Of a stretch of DNA of 6,118 bases, positions 1 to 6,063 are shown piece by piece. The stretch covers positions 1 to 6,118 of the forward strand of contig CALFNC010000412.1 in NCBI GenBank assembly GCA_937902605.1. Direction: 5' to 3'. Position 1 is the stretch's first letter, and each line of letters begins with the position of its first letter. Position numbers and translations under genes: made by a program. Source of the stretch: an uncultured Acidobacteriota bacterium (GTDB taxonomy: Bacteria; Acidobacteriota; Thermoanaerobaculia; UBA5066). The notes under the pieces were generated by a model. The model was not told the DNA's origin and did no database searches. It saw only the letters and a program-made list of their open reading frames with translations.

Positions 1-203
1 AGAAGCCGGAGCCGGCTCCCCGGGTCGAGAAGCCGCAGCCGGCCCCCCGGGTCGAGAAGCCGCAGCCGGCCCCGGGGGTCAAGAGGCCCCAGCCGGCCCC
101 CCGGGTCGAGAAGCCCCAGCCAGCGCCGAAGGCCCAGAAGCCCGCGAAGCCGGAGGAGGTCCGGAAGGATAAGGACAAGGACAAGGACAAGAAGGACCGA
201 TGA
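1..203 (+). CDS. C-terminal fragment of a Pro/Lys-rich repeat protein (5' end off the window)
   Basis: An open frame entering from the left edge (first complete codon at position 3) runs to a TGA at 201-203 and gives 66 residues. It reads as five 9-residue units of the type KPQPAPRVE, followed by KPAKPEEVRK and a KDKDKDKD-type run ending in KKDR. The other forward frames give Gly/Ala-rich text, and the 9-residue periodicity with an acidic/basic tail makes this frame the convincing one. No catalytic domain is visible. The low-complexity, probably disordered tail resembles in style the tail of the FecR/DUF6600 protein that follows (both Pro-rich short-period repeats ending in PAP plus Lys-rich residues). 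The gene may therefore be a tandem relative of it, but that is inference from the tail only. Function unknown; it could equally be another cell-envelope or Lys/Pro-rich protein. Confidence 0.6.
   Translation, partial: KPEPAPRVEKPQPAPRVEKPQPAPGVKRPQPAPRVEKPQPAPKAQKPAKPEEVRKDKDKDKDKKDR
3..137 (+). repeat. 27-bp tandem repeat, five copies (9-residue KPQPAPRVE unit)
   Basis: Copies lie at 3-29, 30-56, 57-83, 84-110 and 111-137. They keep a common core (AAGCCGCAGCCGGCCCC, then CGGGTCGAG) and the last copy is most diverged. The array is in frame, so copy-number changes would only lengthen or shorten the protein tail. The left edge of the window lies inside the array, so further copies may exist upstream and the number seen is a minimum. 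Confidence 0.85.
165..197 (+). repeat. Short AAGGAY hexanucleotide run coding Lys-Asp repeats
   Basis: Four consecutive AAGGAT/AAGGAC hexamers at 165-188 are followed by AAGAAGGAC. They encode KDKDKDKDKKD just before the stop codon of the left-edge gene. This is a simple in-frame coding microsatellite, likely to vary in length. Confidence 0.7.
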
Positions 204-315
204 TGCTGCCAGGGAGATAATTCGACCCGAGAGTTTACTAAGTCCATTCGATCCGCCGGCTTTCCTTCGGTCCGGCGGGAGACGATTCGTTTCTCTCTCT
301 GGAAGGGAGGAGAAG
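204..315 (+). promoter_or_regulatory. Intergenic leader of the FecR/DUF6600 gene, with RBS and weak promoter candidate
   Basis: This 112-nt gap separates the left-edge gene from the FecR/DUF6600 gene. A clear Shine-Dalgarno sequence, GGGAGG at 305-310, sits 5 nt before the ATG at 316 and supports that start. GATAAT at 216-221 matches a sigma70 -10 box at 5 of 6 positions. The region 17 nt upstream has only a poor -35 match, so a promoter here is only a possibility. A pyrimidine-rich stretch (TTTCTCTCTCT, 290-300) lies just before the RBS. The hairpin at 253-278 is listed separately. Confidence 0.4.
253..278 (+). terminator. Hairpin, possible terminator or leader structure
   Basis: CCGCCGG (253-259) and CCGGCGG (272-278) form a perfect 7-bp GC stem around a 12-nt loop (260-271). 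The following sequence is only loosely T-rich (GATTCGTTTCTCTCTCT), so it is a weak intrinsic terminator for the left-edge gene. It could instead be structure in the 5' leader of the next gene. Confidence 0.35.
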
Positions 316-2361
316 ATGAAACCCAGCTCACGCATCCGTCGCACCTCACCCCCCGCAGCCGTCCTTGCGGCCGTCCTATCCGCCCTGGTCGTCGCGTCTC
401 CCTCGCTGGCGCAGCCGCCGCAGCAGCAGCAGCAGCCGCAGCCTCAAGGTGGCGGGGAAGAGGAGATTCAGCAGACCGTCGCCCGGGTGGCGTACAAGTC
501 GGGGCCAGTCACCTACAGCCGGGGAGACGATCCCGAGAACTGGCAGGACGTTGCGGTCAACGTCCCGCTGACGTTGGGCGACCGGGTCTATACCGGCAAG
601 GATGGACGCCTCGAGCTGAACACCGGCGGCACGCGGATCTTCGTCGCGCCGGAGACACAGATGACGGCGCTCGATCTGCGTGATGACGTGCGGCAGCTCT
701 CCGTCTCCGTCGGGACGGCCACCTTCCGAGTCCGCCGGCTCTCCGACGGTGAGGTTTTCGAGGTCGACACGCCGAACGTGTCGGTCACGTTCCGCCGGCC
801 AGGGAACTACCGCGTCGACGTGGACGGAGACGGCAACACGCGGTTCGTCCTGTACGAAGGGGGAGCCCTGGGTGTCGCCGGGGGCGGCCAGGTCGACCTC
901 AACCAGGGCGACACGATCGAGGTCGAAGGGACCGACCAGCCACGCTACGATCTCGTGGCGCAGCCGGCGCAGGACCGGTGGGACCGCTGGGTCGACGACC
1001 GGGTCCGGCCACGCCGGGAGCCGGTCTCCGCGAAGTACGTCTCCGAGGAGGTCGTCGGGACCGAGGACCTCGACGAGGACGGAAGCTGGGAGGAGATCCC
1101 GGAGCAGGGCATGGCGTGGACGCCCCGGGGCGTTGCCACAGGCTGGGAGCCCTACCGCGATGGGCGCTGGATGTGGCAGGACCCCTGGGGCTGGTCGTGG
1201 ATTGGCGCGGAGCGCTGGGGCTGGGCGCCGTATCACTACGGGAGCTGGACGAGCTATCGGAACCGCTGGTTCTGGTTGCCGGAGCGGCGCGGGGAGCGGG
1301 GCGTCCACTACTCGCCGGCGCGGGTTGTCTTTGCCGGAGACTCCCCGGGACGCGGTGTCATGGGTGGGCACGTTGGCTGGTTCCCGCTGGGGCCGAGAGA
1401 GCCCTTCTCCCCGTGGTGGGGCCACCGAGCTCCCGTCCCTATCGCTCCGGGCTTCGGCTTTATGAACCGCGGCTTCATGCACGCGGTACGGCACGACACG
1501 TTCGTGGGGGGAGGGTTCGTCCAACGGAGCTTCGTTCGCGATGCGGCCGTCATGCGGGGGCTCGCCTCAGCCCCGTTCATCCGCGGCCCGCTCCCGTTCC
1601 TGCCGACGCCGGCTTCGATCCGGATGCCATTCGCTGGTGGGCACCGCGGCCCGATGCTCCGGCCGCCGGACGCCTTCCTCTCCCGATCGGTCGTGACCCG
1701 TCTCGCCCCGCCGCTGGCGCTTCCCGGTTTCTCGACGAAGATGGGGTTCATCCGGGAGAACCACGGGATGCCGGTCGACCGAAGAGTTTCCGAGAAGCTC
1801 TCGGTCGATCACTTCAAGGGCGCACGGCCGATCGCCGACGTTCGGCCGGCGAGCGGCATTGGCGGCAAGGTGGACTTCGCGCCGAAGCGGGACTTCGGCT
1901 CGACGCACAAGGTCCAGCCGATGTCGATGACGCAAGGCCAGGGTCATACCCTCGCCACGCGCGACAAGCCTCTCGGGATCCAGTCGAAGAACCTCCAGTC
2001 GTACCAGCGCCCCTTCGTGGACACGCGCGCGCAGCAGGGGGCGAAGACGTTCGGCCAGGGAAAGACGCAGACGCAGGGCCAGCAGACGACGAGACGGAAC
2101 GACACCCAGGGGGCCAACCAAAACCAGCGCTCGCTCGGCCAGGGCCAGCAGCCGGTCGTCAAGCAGCAGGTTCGTCAGCCGCAGCCGGCCATCAAGCAGC
2201 AGGTTCGTCAGCCGCAGCCGGTCGTCAAGCAGCAGGTTCGTCAGCCGCAGCCGGTCGTCAAGCAGCAGGTCCGTCAGCCGCAGCCGGTGGTCCGTCAGGC
2301 ACCGCGGCCGGCTCCGCCGCCGCGTCCGGCACCCAAGACCGACAAGAAGCCAGGACACTGA
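316..2361 (+). CDS. Secreted FecR-like / DUF6600-type protein with Trp-rich domain and Gln/Pro-rich repeat tail
   Basis: A 681-residue exported protein of unknown precise function. Residues 1-32 form a signal peptide: basic start, hydrophobic AAVLAAVLSALVVAS, and likely cleavage after SLA32. A Gln/Pro stretch (33-44) follows. Residues about 56-205 resemble the FecR beta-rich domain, with the pattern VxYxSGxVxYxRG, LxxGDRVYTGxDGRLEL, then a VDTPNVSV strand and GNYRVDVDGDG. Residues about 211-323 match the DUF6600-like pattern that often follows such domains, including GWEPYRDGRWMW, DPWGWSWI and WGWAPYHYGSW, with 11 Trp between 277 and 320. Residues about 330-480 are Gly/Phe/Met/Arg-rich. From about 520 the chain looks disordered and ends in four VVKQQVRQPQP units and PAPKTDKKPGH. 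It lacks the N-terminal transmembrane anti-sigma segment of a classical FecR regulator, and no sigma factor gene is adjacent. A periplasmic, surface or extracellular structural role is more likely than signalling. The start is supported by the GGGAGG RBS. Confidence 0.85.
   Translation: MKPSSRIRRTSPPAAVLAAVLSALVVASPSLAQPPQQQQQPQPQGGGEEEIQQTVARVAYKSGPVTYSRGDDPENWQDVAVNVPLTLGDRVYTGKDGRLELNTGGTRIFVAPETQMTALDLRDDVRQLSVSVGTATFRVRRLSDGEVFEVDTPNVSVTFRRPGNYRVDVDGDGNTRFVLYEGGALGVAGGGQVDLNQGDTIEVEGTDQPRYDLVAQPAQDRWDRWVDDRVRPRREPVSAKYVSEEVVGTEDLDEDGSWEEIPEQGMAWTPRGVATGWEPYRDGRWMWQDPWGWSWIGAERWGWAPYHYGSWTSYRNRWFWLPERRGERGVHYSPARVVFAGDSPGRGVMGGHVGWFPLGPREPFSPWWGHRAPVPIAPGFGFMNRGFMHAVRHDTFVGGGFVQRSFVRDAAVMRGLASAPFIRGPLPFLPTPASIRMPFAGGHRGPMLRPPDAFLSRSVVTRLAPPLALPGFSTKMGFIRENHGMPVDRRVSEKLSVDHFKGARPIADVRPASGIGGKVDFAPKRDFGSTHKVQPMSMTQGQGHTLATRDKPLGIQSKNLQSYQRPFVDTRAQQGAKTFGQGKTQTQGQQTTRRNDTQGANQNQRSLGQGQQPVVKQQVRQPQPAIKQQVRQPQPVVKQQVRQPQPVVKQQVRQPQPVVRQAPRPAPPPRPAPKTDKKPGH
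421..435 (+). repeat. CAG x5 run coding polyglutamine
   Basis: Five CAG codons encode Gln36-Gln40, just after the predicted signal peptidase site of the FecR/DUF6600 protein. This is a short simple repeat in the low-complexity linker before the FecR-like domain. Confidence 0.7.
2155..2298 (+). repeat. 33-bp tandem repeat, four full copies plus a partial one (VVKQQVRQPQP)
   Basis: Copies lie at 2155-2187, 2188-2220, 2221-2253 and 2254-2286, with a 12-nt start of a fifth unit at 2287-2298. Copies 1 and 3 are identical. Copy 2 differs at two bases (GCCATC for GTCGTC, giving AI for VV). Copy 4 differs by one silent T-to-C change. Each encodes 11 residues, protein positions 614-657. Near identity at the DNA level, including third codon positions, points to recent expansion by slippage or recombination. 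Copy number could also be affected by short-read assembly. Confidence 0.92.
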
Positions 2362-2408
2362 GGAAGGCGCGGCTTCTCGACCGTCCACACCGAGGTTCGG
2401 CGTAGGCT

Positions 2409-2439
2409 AGGGGGCGTGACGAACGCCCCCTTTGCTTTC
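2409..2439 (+). terminator. Terminator-like hairpin overlapping the alaX start codon
   Basis: AGGGGGCGT (2409-2417) pairs perfectly over 9 bp with ACGCCCCCT (2423-2431), leaving a 5-nt GACGA loop. TTGCTTT follows. A GC-rich stem, tight loop and T-rich 3' side are the hallmarks of an intrinsic terminator, and the element lies 47 nt after the FecR/DUF6600 stop codon. The stem also contains the AGGGGG that would serve as RBS and the first two bases of the GTG start of alaX, so it could hide that start in the mRNA. The T-tract is interrupted, so termination may be partial. Confidence 0.5.
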
Positions 2440-3612
2440 GAGCGCGAGCCGTACCGGACGGAGCTTCCCACCCGCGTCGTCGAGACGGGCACGGACGGGC
2501 TGCGTCCGTTCGTGATCCTGGACGAGACGATCTTCTACCCCGAAGGAGGCGGGCAGCCGGCCGATCGCGGGGAGATCGAGGGCGTCGCCGTGACCGACGT
2601 CCAGAAGAAGGACGGCGCGATCCGCCACTACCTCGAACGCGCGCTGCCCGCGGGACCGGCGACTGCCCGGCTCGACTGGGCCCGGCGGTTCGACCACATG
2701 CAGCAGCACACGGGGCAGCATCTCCTGACGGCGGTGGCCGCCAATCGGTTCCGGTGGATGACGACGGCCTTCCACCTGGGAACCGAGATCTGCGACATCG
2801 AGGTCGACGCGGCGCCGCTCGGCGCGCCGGACCTCGCATCCCTCGAGGAGGCCGTCGCCGCTGAGATCCGGGCGGCGCGCCCCATCACGGCCCGGCGGGT
2901 TCCCGAGGCCGAGTTCGCGAAGCTCCCGGTGAGGACGCGCGGGCTCCCTGACGGGCACTCGGGCGACATCCGACTGGTCGAGATCGGCGGGATCGACCTG
3001 AGCACCTGTGGCGGCACGCACCTCCGGTCGACGTCCGAGATCGAGGTGCTGAAGCTCCTTGGAACCGAGGCGATCCGTGGCGGTACGCGGCTCTTCTTCG
3101 TGGCGGGCGCGCGCGCCCGGCGCCGGTTCGGCGCACATGAGGCGAGGAACGCCGCGCTCCGGACGGTCCTCGGCGCGCCCGACAAGGGACTCGTGGAGGC
3201 GGCCGAGTCGAAGCTCGAGCAGCTCCAGGACGCGCACCGGACGGCCCGCGCTCTCGAGGAGGAGCTGATCGCGGCGCTCGTGGGCTCGGTCGCGGCCCTG
3301 CCGGGGACCACCTACGTCCGCCACTTCGACGGGAAGGGGGCCGACTTCCTCCAGCGGCTCGCGCGGCAGGTCGCCTTACTGGCGCCGGGGAAAGCCGTCC
3401 TCCTGACGGCGTCGGCAGGCGGACAGCACGTCTTCGCGATCGGCTTCGGCACGCTGCTCGACGTCGACGCGCAGAAAGCATCGAGGGAGATTATCGAGGC
3501 GATCGGAGGCCGGGGCGGCGGGTCGGGGCGCGTGTTTCAAGGGAAAGCCCCAACGCTGGACGGCCTTCCGCGGGGAGTCGAGCTGATGGAACGGATGACG
3601 GGAGGAGCGTGA
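2416..3612 (+). CDS. alaX: Alanyl-tRNA editing protein, long form (AlaX-L type)
   Basis: A 398-residue free-standing homologue of the AlaRS editing domain. The family hydrolyses mischarged Ser-tRNA(Ala) (and Gly-tRNA(Ala)) in the cytoplasm. Residues 1-90 carry the AlaRS-like beta domain with [11 protein letters not shown] (40-50). The zinc site is visible as H98-TGQ-H102 and C198-GGT-H202, so all four ligands are present. After a helical linker (about residues 255-290, rich in Glu, Leu and Ala), the C-terminal part resembles the DHHA1 domain, including the Gly-rich GGRGGGSGR at 364-372. This length and domain order define the long AlaX form; no aminoacylation catalytic core is present. The GTG start is the first possible one after the upstream in-frame stop. 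The next in-frame GTG (codon 33) would remove the first strands, so GTG2416 stands although its RBS is only 1 nt away and lies in a hairpin. The TGA stop overlaps the start of the phosphofructokinase gene. Confidence 0.9.
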   Translation: MTNAPFAFEREPYRTELPTRVVETGTDGLRPFVILDETIFYPEGGGQPADRGEIEGVAVTDVQKKDGAIRHYLERALPAGPATARLDWARRFDHMQQHTGQHLLTAVAANRFRWMTTAFHLGTEICDIEVDAAPLGAPDLASLEEAVAAEIRAARPITARRVPEAEFAKLPVRTRGLPDGHSGDIRLVEIGGIDLSTCGGTHLRSTSEIEVLKLLGTEAIRGGTRLFFVAGARARRRFGAHEARNAALRTVLGAPDKGLVEAAESKLEQLQDAHRTARALEEELIAALVGSVAALPGTTYVRHFDGKGADFLQRLARQVALLAPGKAVLLTASAGGQHVFAIGFGTLLDVDAQKASREIIEAIGGRGGGSGRVFQGKAPTLDGLPRGVELMERMTGGA

Positions 3613-3614
3613 TG
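3601..3614 (+). promoter_or_regulatory. RBS and stop-start overlap (TGATG) coupling alaX to pfk
   Basis: GGAGG at 3601-3605, inside the last codons of alaX, is followed by GTGATG. The alaX stop TGA (3610-3612) shares its last A with the ATG at 3612-3614. This arrangement decides the start of the phosphofructokinase and allows terminating ribosomes to reinitiate. Confidence 0.75.
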
Positions 3615-4775
3615 GCCAAGTACGTCGGAGTCCTGACGGCGGGAGGTGACAGCCCTGGTCTCAACGCGGCGCTCCGCGGGATGGGGAAATCGGCCATCGG
3701 CCTTTACGGCATGCAGGTGGTCGGCTTCCATGAGGGGTTCCGAGGTCTGATGCAGAACCGGACAGTGACGCTCGACGAGGCTGCGCTCTCGGGGATCCTG
3801 ACGAAAGGGGGAACGATCCTCGGGACGAGCCGCGACAAGCCTCACGCGATGCTGGTCGGGGGCAAGGTCCTCGACATGACGAACATGATCGTGGAGAACT
3901 ACCGGCGGCATCACCTCGACGTCCTGGTCTGCCTCGGCGGCGGAGGGACGCAGAAGAACGCGTACCACCTGGCGAAGCAGGGCCTCAACGTCATCACCCT
4001 CCCCAAGACGATCGACAACGATGTCGCGATGACTGACACGACGTTCGGATTCGACACCGCGCTCGGAATCGCGACCGAGGCGATCGACCGGCTCCACTCG
4101 ACCGCCCACAGCCACCACCGGATCATCGTGTGCGAGGTGATGGGGCACAAGGCGGGATGGCTCGCCCTCGGCGCTGGCGTCGCGGGAGGCGCGGACGTCA
4201 TCCTGATCCCCGAGATCCCGTACGACGTGAAAAAGGTGGCGGAGGCGATCACGCGGCGGAGCCGCGGTGACAAACGATTCAGCATCGTCGCGGTGGCGGA
4301 AGGGTCCCTCTCAAAGCAGGAGGCCGCCGAGCAGCGGAAGGCCGAGGAGGCGCGGAAGGCCGAGAAGGAAAGGCGAGCCGAGAAGGCAAAGGGCGGGAAG
4401 AAGAGCAAGAGGCAGAAGGAGGAGAAGCAGGCTAAGAGGTCGGCGGAGTCCGACTCCGAGCGCCCGACCGGCCACGCGCTGTCGCTGGCGGAGCAGCTCG
4501 AGGAGCTGACCGGCCTCGAGTCGCGCGTGACGATCCTGGGGCACCTCCAGCGGGGCGGCACGCCGTCCGCGGCCGACCGCTTCCTGGCCACGCGTCTCGG
4601 CACCGCCTGCGCCCAGCTGATCCAGGAGGGGCACTACGGTGTGATGGTCGCCGCGCGGGGAGAGGGGACCGAACCGGTGCCGTTGGAGAATGTCGTCGGG
4701 AAGCGAAAGACGGTCCCGCTCGACCACCCCTGGCTCGAGAGCGCTCGGGCGGTCGGGACGAACCTAGGGGACTGA
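3612..4775 (+). CDS. pfkA: 6-phosphofructokinase with charged Lys/Glu-rich insertion
   Basis: Phosphorylates fructose 6-phosphate to the 1,6-bisphosphate (glycolysis, cytoplasm). With ATG3612 as start it has 387 residues. Visible PFK motifs are GGDSPGLNA (11-19), GTSR (71-74), GGGGT (109-113), PKTIDND (131-137, catalytic Asp135), R170, MGHKAGW (177-183), E230, and R305/H311/R314 in the LGHLQRGG region. Gly112 aligns with the E. coli Gly104 that favours ATP. Lys132 before TIDND is shared with PPi-type and long-clade enzymes, so the donor is probably ATP but not proven. Residues about 235-284 form a Lys/Glu/Arg-rich insertion absent from E. coli PfkA. ATG3612 is preferred to GTG3609 because GGAGG (3601-3605) lies 6 nt from the ATG but only 3 from the GTG. 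The A of the ATG is the last base of the alaX TGA, indicating translational coupling. Confidence 0.93.
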   Translation: MAKYVGVLTAGGDSPGLNAALRGMGKSAIGLYGMQVVGFHEGFRGLMQNRTVTLDEAALSGILTKGGTILGTSRDKPHAMLVGGKVLDMTNMIVENYRRHHLDVLVCLGGGGTQKNAYHLAKQGLNVITLPKTIDNDVAMTDTTFGFDTALGIATEAIDRLHSTAHSHHRIIVCEVMGHKAGWLALGAGVAGGADVILIPEIPYDVKKVAEAITRRSRGDKRFSIVAVAEGSLSKQEAAEQRKAEEARKAEKERRAEKAKGGKKSKRQKEEKQAKRSAESDSERPTGHALSLAEQLEELTGLESRVTILGHLQRGGTPSAADRFLATRLGTACAQLIQEGHYGVMVAARGEGTEPVPLENVVGKRKTVPLDHPWLESARAVGTNLGD

Positions 4776-4781
4776 TCGAGC

Positions 4782-6063
4782 TCAGAACCGGAACGTCAGC
4801 TCGGCGGTCACGCGCCGCGGGGGCGCGACGTAGAACTGGCTGTCGCCGATTTCGCTGTCGGCGATGGTGTGGCGGCTATCGCCGAGATTTCGGCCGGTGA
4901 CCGACACCAGTCCCCAGCCGAAGCTCCAAGTCAGGCCGGCGTCCCACTCGAAGAAGCTGTCGGTGTAGAACGTGTTCCGGCGCGTGAGCGGCCGGATATT
5001 CTGGTGGCGGACTGCGACGAAACCGCCCGGTCCCTTCTCGGCTCCGTACGCGACGCGGACGTTCCAGAGGTCGCGGGGCACCAGCTCCAGGCGCTTGCCG
5101 TCGACGACGTGCAGCTGCCCGTCCGGCGTGAGGAACGAGAACTGGACGAACGTGGCGTCGTGGTGGGCGTAGCCGGCTGCGAGCGTGAGGCCTTTCACCG
5201 CGGCGGGGCGCCACGCGAGGTCGAGCTCGGTCCCCTGGAACCGCTCCTCGCCCGCGTTTACCAGCTCCGGAAGGCCGCCGGGTCCGAGGGTCGAGACGAC
5301 CATGTTCTCGAAGTTCATGTGGAAGAAGGTGACGTCGAAGGAGAGGGTCTTCTCCAGCCACCGGGTCTTGATGCCGATCTCGCCGGAGCGGGTTCGCTCC
5401 GGATCGAGGATCCGGGCCGATTCGGCCTCGAGGAAATTCGGCGCCGCCGGCTTGAAGTTGCTCTTCAAGGACACGTAGGCGTTCAGGACGTCCAGTGGTT
5501 CGGCCGGCTTGTCGAGGACGCGGACCAACGCAGAGATCCCGCCGGAGAACTGCCCGTCGTTGCGGCTGTCTTCGGCGACGTCCGGGGCGGGCATGCCGAT
5601 CTCTTGCACGGTCGACGTCAGCGCCTCGGAGACCCGGTCGTATCGGACGCCGAGCGTGAAGGTGAGCCACCTCACCGGCGTCCACTCGTCGTTGACGTAA
5701 AGGCCGAAGAACGTGCGCCGGTCCATGAAGCTCCGGTTGTCGCCGTTCGGGATGTTCTCCAGCTTCGGGATGACGGGCTGAGGGGAGACGACGAGGTCGA
5801 AGTCGAACCCGTGGCCGTCGCCGGTGGTCCGGCCCCAGGTGAGGGCGGCGCCCCCCACGAGCTTGTGGGTCCCGGCGAGGGCGAAGTCGGCAACCAGCCG
5901 AAGATCGTCGTAGAACGTGTTCTCGACCGGTCTCAGATTGAGGCCGGAGGCTGTCGCGGTGACGCCATCGGTGCTCCCGATGAAGGAGCGGATGTTGATC
6001 TGATCATCGTGCGTCCAGCCGAGCGTGTTCTCGACCTTCAGGCCGGTTTTCAGCGGGAGGGAG
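4782..6063 (-). CDS. TonB-dependent receptor, C-terminal beta-barrel (N-terminus missing)
   Basis: Outer-membrane active-transport receptor. About 426 native residues are present, read leftward from 6063 to the TGA at 4782-4784. Alternating amphipathic strands fit a TonB-dependent barrel, e.g. RTFFGLYVNDEWTPVRWLTF, TLGVRYDRVS, LNAYVSLKSNFKPAAPNFLE, LDPERTRSGEIGIKTRWLEK, FDVTFFHMNFENMVV, and SVTGRNLGDSRH near the end. The chain ends TAELTFRF, with the terminal Phe expected for outer-membrane barrel insertion. The plug domain, TonB box and signal peptide are not in the window. The apparent start at 6080 (GTG, giving MCSSDL) lies inside adapter sequence and is false. The substrate cannot be told: siderophore, cobalamin, carbohydrate and other receptors share these features. 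The gene converges on pfk with 6 nt between the stop codons, so it belongs to a different transcription unit. Confidence 0.88.

Noticed and set aside
376..1524. A 382-codon minus-strand frame under the FecR/DUF6600 gene
   Set aside because: Antisense shadow with Arg/Pro/Val-biased composition and no domain or RBS support.
2155..2298. CRISPR array
   Set aside because: The units are contiguous 33-bp in-frame coding repeats with no unique spacers and no cas genes nearby.
316..2361. Classical FecR anti-sigma regulator paired with the downstream TonB receptor
   Set aside because: The protein has a signal peptide and Trp-rich and disordered tails rather than a cytoplasmic anti-sigma domain plus transmembrane helix. 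No ECF sigma gene is visible, and the receptor is separated by two genes on the opposite strand.
1567..2388. A minus-strand frame with LLLDDRLRLTN repeats
   Set aside because: The apparent Leu-rich repeat is just the reverse complement of the 33-bp array in the FecR/DUF6600 tail. There is no independent evidence of coding.
978..2405. A 475-codon plus-strand frame overlapping the FecR/DUF6600 gene
   Set aside because: It is the +2 shadow of that gene, Arg/Gly/Pro/Ala-rich with no RBS. The signal peptide, FecR-like and Trp-rich motifs all lie in the other frame.
3104..3119. A 16-bp GC palindrome with alternating CG (Z-DNA-like) in alaX
   Set aside because: It falls on codons for Ala-Arg-Ala-Arg in a high-GC gene and is followed by no T-tract; composition explains it.
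4811..4827. CGCGCC/GGCGCG hairpin after the pfk stop as a terminator
   Set aside because: A 6-bp stem inside the receptor coding region with no T-run after it; expected by chance at this GC content.
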